Shown here piece by piece: positions 62,001 to 64,000 of a stretch of 64,000 nt of DNA. Each line of letters opens with the position of its first letter. Positions within the stretch are counted from its first letter, which is position 1. The stretch spans positions 11,352,605 through 11,416,604 of the forward strand of contig OX459103.1 of NCBI GenBank assembly GCA_949775045.1. The letters are read 5' to 3'. Below the pieces are notes generated by a model. The model was not told where the DNA came from and made no database searches. It saw only the letters and a list, made by a program, of their open reading frames with translations. Source of the DNA: Metridium senile. Its lineage: Eukaryota; Cnidaria; Anthozoa; Actiniaria; Metridiidae. Made by a program: the position numbers and the translations under genes.

Positions 62001-62961
62001 CATTCATCAAGTCAAATTGACTTTCAAAAATAAGCAAAATTTAAAATTAATCGATGTAAAGAATCAACTTCGCCAAATATATTAGCATGGACTTTAAATT
62101 ACCATTTCATTGTATTTTGTTGATCTATTTGTAATTTAACATAGATTAGCCTGTTCTATAAGAATGTTAATAAAGTTTGTATCGTGTACCCTCCACTTCA
62201 GTCCACAGATACCCAGGCTTCACACGACCGGGTCATCACATCTCATCAACAATAGCATCACGATTTTTTGTTTAATTATTTTGAAATATTTCCAATGTAA
62301 TTGGAGTAAACAAACAGACTGATCCGAGAACGAAATCAGGCCGAGCTAATAGACAATTTGCATGATGACGTCATTTACTACCAGTACCACGATGCTTTAC
62401 GAATTCGCATTCTATTTTTATTCCATTGTACTCACCAATTGACACAAATTATTAACAAAAGAAAGCATGCAAAGCATTCTGATACTGGTAGTATATGACG
62501 GTAGTTATATTCTAAAGCCAAGACAAAACCAATTTTATTTTAAATAAAGTTTTCAAAAATATTACATAAAGGATAAAAAGAAAAAAAAACGATATCAAAT
62601 TTAAGTATAATAAGGCCTTAAACTTAAACAGAATGTCACTCTGAAAATGTAGTTTCACTTACAACAGGTTCATCGCCAGTCTTATTGTATGTTATCCACT
62701 GACCATTTAGCACTCCATAAGACATACTGAAGGTCTTGATAAATTCATCGTCGTTTGGGTTTCCTTGTATTGCAACAGACGTGATCATCTTCACGAGCCC
62801 CAAATCTACTACAAGATGCTGGTCAGCGTTAGCTGCACTAGCACACCAGGCATGCGTATTGTGCAGTAAGGCTTGTTGTGGTCCGAATTCATCAGGTGGA
62901 TTTCTTGATGAATTTGATGATAGAGTAGCATTACCAGGGACGATCAGAGGATCGTGACAAT
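38087..62961 (-). CDS. Mosaic extracellular protein: three F5/8C (discoidin) domains, Ig, D8C, PAN (5' partial)
   Basis: Ten minus-strand exons join in frame: 62961-62663, 61907-61769, 60934-60612, 59652-59511, 57999-57746, 56882-56814, 40096-39946, 39411-39142, 39062-38676 and 38331-38087, giving about 758 residues. Discoidin 1 (ends ARYVRIKPLAWFGHVCARIQ) keeps the Cys pair. Discoidin 2 (VNQWFQVDLSRWLFITAVAT, FTGNADMDTVV) and discoidin 3 (NQWLQFDFG, FTGNVGASEHV) lack the outer cysteines. Next comes one C2-type Ig domain (VTLRCEAVGDTPITITWKHK, GFYECTA). Then an eight-cysteine D8C domain as in uromodulin, GP2 and OIT3 (YRMPTTCVPENRCGAKFPGY, YVRNCYMFYVY, SRYC). Then a PAN/apple-like module with four Cys (CMTYC, CKSF, CELN). 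Introns at module borders are all phase 1, the exon-shuffling pattern. No transmembrane segment follows the PAN module, so it is probably secreted. The signal peptide and start lie beyond the window. Discoidin modules bind glycans or lipids; an adhesion or recognition role is inference. Confidence 0.85.
40097..42906. other. Intron sequence of the mosaic gene, left part
   Basis: No exon supported. 40810-41420 is an unclassified repeat-like block with CACTAGTGGTCTATC-type motifs and a GCGCGCGC patch. 41580-41760 has an open plus-strand frame (EGLVFPGDITFRERKIDLGF...) and an antisense one, neither recognisable. 42550-42640 has a TATA-like TATTTATAAGCCC followed by a short frame at 42700-42810, possibly a remnant of another element. 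Confidence 0.45.
42907..45928 (-). mobile_element. 5'-truncated LINE (non-LTR retrotransposon)
   Basis: The minus-strand frame 45928-43283 encodes about 881 residues. The 5' part is the end of an APE-type endonuclease (VCGVIYRHPNSNY, LGDFNIDLL, DLTDHLPNFLI). Next is a reverse transcriptase: NNYRPISLLPIFNKILEKL, NRQFGFRPKHST, motif A FLDLSKAFD, GVPQGSVLGPILFLLYIND, catalytic FADD, then the thumb/C-terminal region. The endonuclease N-terminus is missing, and the frame runs into a stop and a T10 tract at 45919-45931, consistent with 5' truncation. The 3' end has AATAAA and short TTGTCA-type repeats near 42907-42945. The RT frame is intact over its whole length, so insertion was recent. It lies in the same orientation as the host gene, inside its large intron. 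The family is CR1/L2/jockey-like; I cannot fix the clade. Confidence 0.9.
46020..46400 (-). pseudogene. Decayed transposon ORF fragment, possibly OTU-like protease
   Basis: Minus-strand translation gives broken stretches such as NTGPKNTLYVDPSQTITAPY, QQCAAMSLCSLIYNN and SELPTSLNVFNTDYELQFSD, in different frames and with stops. The GxQC-x-AMSL pattern resembles OTU-like cysteine-protease ORFs carried by some animal Helitrons and other large elements. Low confidence on family; clearly non-functional. The LINE insertion abuts it. Confidence 0.35.
46912..47253 (-). CDS. Unrecognised 113-residue open frame with promoter-like upstream region
   Basis: Starts MNSTSSNTPKSLTNSHTIRG and continues with a basic helical middle (VERFRKGDLERRRESIVKL) to a stop at 46912. 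The sequence upstream on the same strand contains TTACGTCATTCACGTGAT, a CRE-like plus E-box-like pair, and GC-richer bases than the surroundings. The end overlaps a good donor (AAA|GTAAGG), so it could be a spliced first exon. No family recognised. It may be the 5' part of the decayed element at 46020-46400, since both lie on the minus strand and are close together. Confidence 0.3.
   Translation of the reverse strand: MNSTSSNTPKSLTNSHTIRGIATLKDVERFRKGDLERRRESIVKLTMKMPIVKVKLCIQKRIIFKLIQTLKQQSSTTECEQRYTEEKTRIASGILSEEDLRLATCVYSQPDSK
47711..48740 (+). mobile_element. 5'-truncated LINE fragment, C-terminal part only
   Basis: The plus-strand frame to 48191 encodes the region after the RT domain (YPYISYAIVAWGSTYK, RYTSKDNFYKPRVKTNIGKQ, IGTEIWADLP). 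It aligns by eye with the end of the ORF at 43283-45928 (YPYLIYGIVTWGHTYQ, KIKTNYGKFNIRF, GAKIWNTISEP). The 3' UTR ends in AATAAAACTCATTCATCCAT near 48720-48740. A second LINE family member in opposite orientation. Confidence 0.8.
48741..50405. other. Intronic AT-rich sequence with one small palindrome
   Basis: 48796-48863 is a hairpin (GTTACATACC ... GGTATGTAAC, with GGCTATAAGCC/GGCTTATAGCC inside). A fragment like the hairpin at 50410 (GCTCTATTTCACCGGTAGAG) lies near 49288. No gene seen. Confidence 0.55.
50410..50600. repeat. Long near-perfect hairpin, about 190 bp
   Basis: AGCAATAGAAGCCAGTTCCT at the left pairs with AGGAACTGGCTTCTATTGCT at the right. Pairing continues to the centre (AAGTTATAAAATCAC/GTGATTTTATAACTT) with only a short loop. 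A partial relative lies near 49288. Confidence 0.92.
50831..51640 (+). mobile_element. Duplicated tRNA-derived SINE unit
   Basis: Two related blocks (50831-51060 and 51426-51640) each have GAACTTGA...GATGACATTAAA, then an A box (TAGTATAATGGC), then CAGCAATGCAGA, a B box (GGTTCGAATCC) and ATTGGTACTCAAAGACTTTT. Between them (51046-51430) lie three imperfect tandem copies of about 130 bp marked by CCTGCCCCATTATTG and GCTTACCAAACTCTA. Acceptor-stem pairing is poor, so these are SINE-type, not functional tRNA genes. Confidence 0.75.
53738..54900 (+). repeat. 104-bp satellite array in copy 1
   Basis: Units contain GTAAACATCAACAGAGTAGA, TTGTTGTTTTGTTTACTGCT and GTCAACAAGCTTTACATATT. Unit starts at 53822, 53926 and 54030 are 104 bp apart; some units are longer by a duplicated TGACATATTTATAGTATTTA. 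About ten units in all, interrupted by a MITE at 54242-54515. Confidence 0.92.
54242..54515. mobile_element. MITE inserted in a satellite unit, TA target duplicated
   Basis: The ends TACAGCCGATCT and AGATCGGCTGTA pair. The host unit reads CTTTACATATTTACAAC elsewhere and is split exactly at TA, which now stands on both sides. A rearranged relative lies at 61093-61280. Confidence 0.92.
55512..55681 (+). pseudogene. Fragment of Helitron-type N-terminal ORF
   Basis: ATG-initiated frame MSTKEVKTEKTKRVLTEEEK continuing with RERRRNFTEEKR and HERQRKRIAS. These Arg/Glu-rich repeats resemble the N-terminal region of Helitron replicase proteins (RERKRRxRAEETPE type). The frame then runs into the satellite array and stops, so only the first ~52 codons remain. 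Confidence 0.5.
55664..56355 (+). repeat. 104-bp satellite array in copy 2
   Basis: Six to seven units of the satellite seen at 53738-54900, nearly identical between the two arrays. It interrupts the Helitron-like ORF. Confidence 0.92.
57181..57282 (-). mobile_element. MITE of the GTATCAAAG family, copy 3
   Basis: Starts CGTATCAAAGACCCCGTATG and ends AATTCTTTGATACGG; the interior shares GAGATTGCAACAGAACAATA. Shorter than the other copies. Confidence 0.8.
57412..57718 (+). mobile_element. tRNA-derived SINE, well preserved
   Basis: The tRNA-like head has an A box (GTGGCCTAGCGGTGAGAGCG) and a B box (AGGTTCGAGTCCCGG). The body has CTCCGGGTTATCCGGTTTTC and CTCCCTCCGCAAAAA, and the end has ACACTGTGTCCAGCTAGAAG. 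This body is of a type familiar from anthozoan genomes. It lies in the intron between two exons of discoidin domain 3 and its neighbour. Confidence 0.8.
58243..58728. mobile_element. MITE with about 64-bp TIRs, 486 bp
   Basis: The ends AATAATAGACCGATCCAAGG and CCTTGGATCGGTCTATTATT pair, continuing through TTATTGCCGCCATCT and ACTACTGGGGCGAG. Intronic in the mosaic gene. Confidence 0.9.
60213..60230 (+). repeat. Poly-C homopolymer, 18 nt
   Basis: Uninterrupted C tract preceded by CCAACACCA and followed by TTTCCCAGC. Intronic. Confidence 0.9.
61093..61280. mobile_element. Rearranged relative of the MITE at 54242
   Basis: The left end TACAGCCGATCTCGAAAAG matches in the same sense, but the segment with AGCGAGGGAAGATACTGCTT and GAATTCACCGCCATAT is inverted relative to 54242-54515, and the right terminus is missing. 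Confidence 0.75.
61296..61505. mobile_element. MITE with about 60-bp TIRs
   Basis: GCGACGCGTAAAAGTATG near the left end pairs with CATACTTTTGCGCGTTGC near the right. The inner arms GCATACTTCTATGCACGG/CCGTGCATAGAAGTATGC are perfect. Intronic. Confidence 0.85.
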
Positions 62962-63123
62962 CTAAGAATATTTGATATTTTAATTTTTTTTATATTTAAA
63001 ATATATTTTATTGATATTTTTGAATATCTTATATTGTTTAAAATAAAGACCTCACGATAGACATATACTTATACAATTTTTACAACAAAATAAAGCAAAT
63101 GCAAACTAGTGAGTAAACTAGGT

Positions 63124-63318
63124 TGCGTCGGTGTTTGATATAAACAATAGGTACATGTAATAGACTGAAATTTGTAACACCTTAAAAATGTTAACATACT
63201 TTTACCTACTTTTCGAGTTTTAGTTTTTAGTTTTCACTCCAATTAAGTGCTAAATCTCGAAACGTCAGTAACATTAAGTTTACGTTGTGAGACATTTCAT
63301 TTTATTACCTATCGTTTA
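63124..63318 (+). repeat. CGAAACGTCAG family, copy 3
   Basis: Starts GCGTCGGTGTTTGATATAAA, contains ATCTCGAAACGTCAGTAAC, ends ATTACCTATCGTTTACAAAA. Ends are inverted relatives of each other. Confidence 0.75.
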
Positions 63319-63431
63319 CAAAATAAAATAGTTTTTTAAGTGTTTATTTAGGTTACCTTCATCGCTTGCAACCACTGTGACAGCGAAAATCTAGATTAAG
63401 GGAAAATACATTCAGCAGATATCTAAGAATA

Positions 63432-63580
63432 CGTATCAAAGATACCGTATGCAATCTTGAAAACAATGCCATTACCATATATGGTATTGTAGGTGAGAAG
63501 TAACAAAACACTTTGATTAGCGCGCGATATTTGTTTTCTCTTTTTAACAGGTTGAGAACAATAGGCATATCTTTGATACG
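63432..63580 (-). mobile_element. MITE of the GTATCAAAG family, copy 4
   Basis: Termini CGTATCAAAGATACCG and CATATCTTTGATACG are inverted repeats. The interior AATGCCATTACCATATATGG is shared with copies 1 and 2. Located upstream of the first visible exon of the mosaic gene. Confidence 0.88.
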
Positions 63581-64000
63581 AAGAGACGCTTTTTGGCTAT
63601 GATAACCACAATATGTTTATTTAAAAATACGTTAAAAAGGTACAACTTTTGTAGTAATTCCGTGCTAAACGTGCTTAGCTTGAGGGATGTATTCCGCATC
63701 ATGGTAATAGAGTAAAGACAAAAAAAAAAAAAAAAAAAATAGATACAAAAGAAAACAATTAAATTACAGACTGCTAAGGTGTATTAGTCTAATATCTATT
63801 CCACGGGTTAAATGACTTTACGCTACCAGTATAGAAGATCACTTTAACAGTTAACTTAAAATACTTAATTTTAGTTTAGTAAAATTGGTATGGTCTCAAT
63901 TTTTTTGCGTTATGTGTCGTTATTTCAGATTAGTAAATTATTTCCGTCTGGTGTCGTTATTTTAGTTTAGTAAAACTAGAAAACTTCGCAGTTTAATTGC
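63581..64000. other. No gene seen
   Basis: AT-rich end of the window with an A-rich tract near 63720-63739 and repeated TAGTTTAGTAAA motifs near 63874-63976. Probably intron of the mosaic gene. Confidence 0.5.

Overview
The window looks like animal nuclear DNA, most likely from a cnidarian and possibly an anthozoan; this is inference. It is AT-rich, its genes have GT-AG introns of about 70 bp to nearly 17 kb, and it holds an adhesion-type GPCR, an intronless rhodopsin-class GPCR and a mosaic extracellular protein (discoidin, immunoglobulin, D8C and PAN modules). The rest is mostly interspersed repeats: inverted-repeat DNA elements, tRNA-derived SINEs, two LINE fragments, Helitron/Helentron-like elements and one near-complete DNA transposon. 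No operons or bacterial features are present.

Layout. 1-14.6 kb holds no recognisable gene. It starts with a large fold-back repeat and continues with several MITEs, a SINE, and a Russian-doll insertion at 11.5-13.7 kb (Mutator-like element, then an 845-bp element, then a 224-bp inverted repeat). 14.6-21.3 kb, plus strand: an adhesion-GPCR gene whose ten coding exons I could join in frame, with a 7TM domain but no recognisable GPS. 21.3-29 kb: tandem repeats split by a TTAA-flanked element, then a 4-kb TTAA-flanked palindrome with a minisatellite core. 29.07-32.2 kb, minus strand: a transposon with about 400-bp terminal repeats that encodes a PAX-like paired-domain/DD38E transposase (one frameshift) and a second protein with a SAM-like segment and a CCHC zinc knuckle. 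34.0-35.0 kb, minus: an intronless class A GPCR with a non-canonical DRY site. 38.1-63 kb, minus: the mosaic gene, ten coding exons followed in frame, open at its 5' end. One of its introns (40.1-56.8 kb) contains a LINE, a decayed protease-like ORF, a second LINE fragment, duplicated SINEs and two head-to-tail Helentron-like elements carrying arrays of a 104-bp satellite.

The three cellular genes have unrelated layouts: two membrane receptors and one probably secreted multi-module adhesion protein. Nothing in the sequence ties them to one pathway. The more unusual content is the paired-domain transposon with its accessory ORF, the GPS-less adhesion GPCR, and nested insertions whose target-site duplications and empty-site copies can be read directly.
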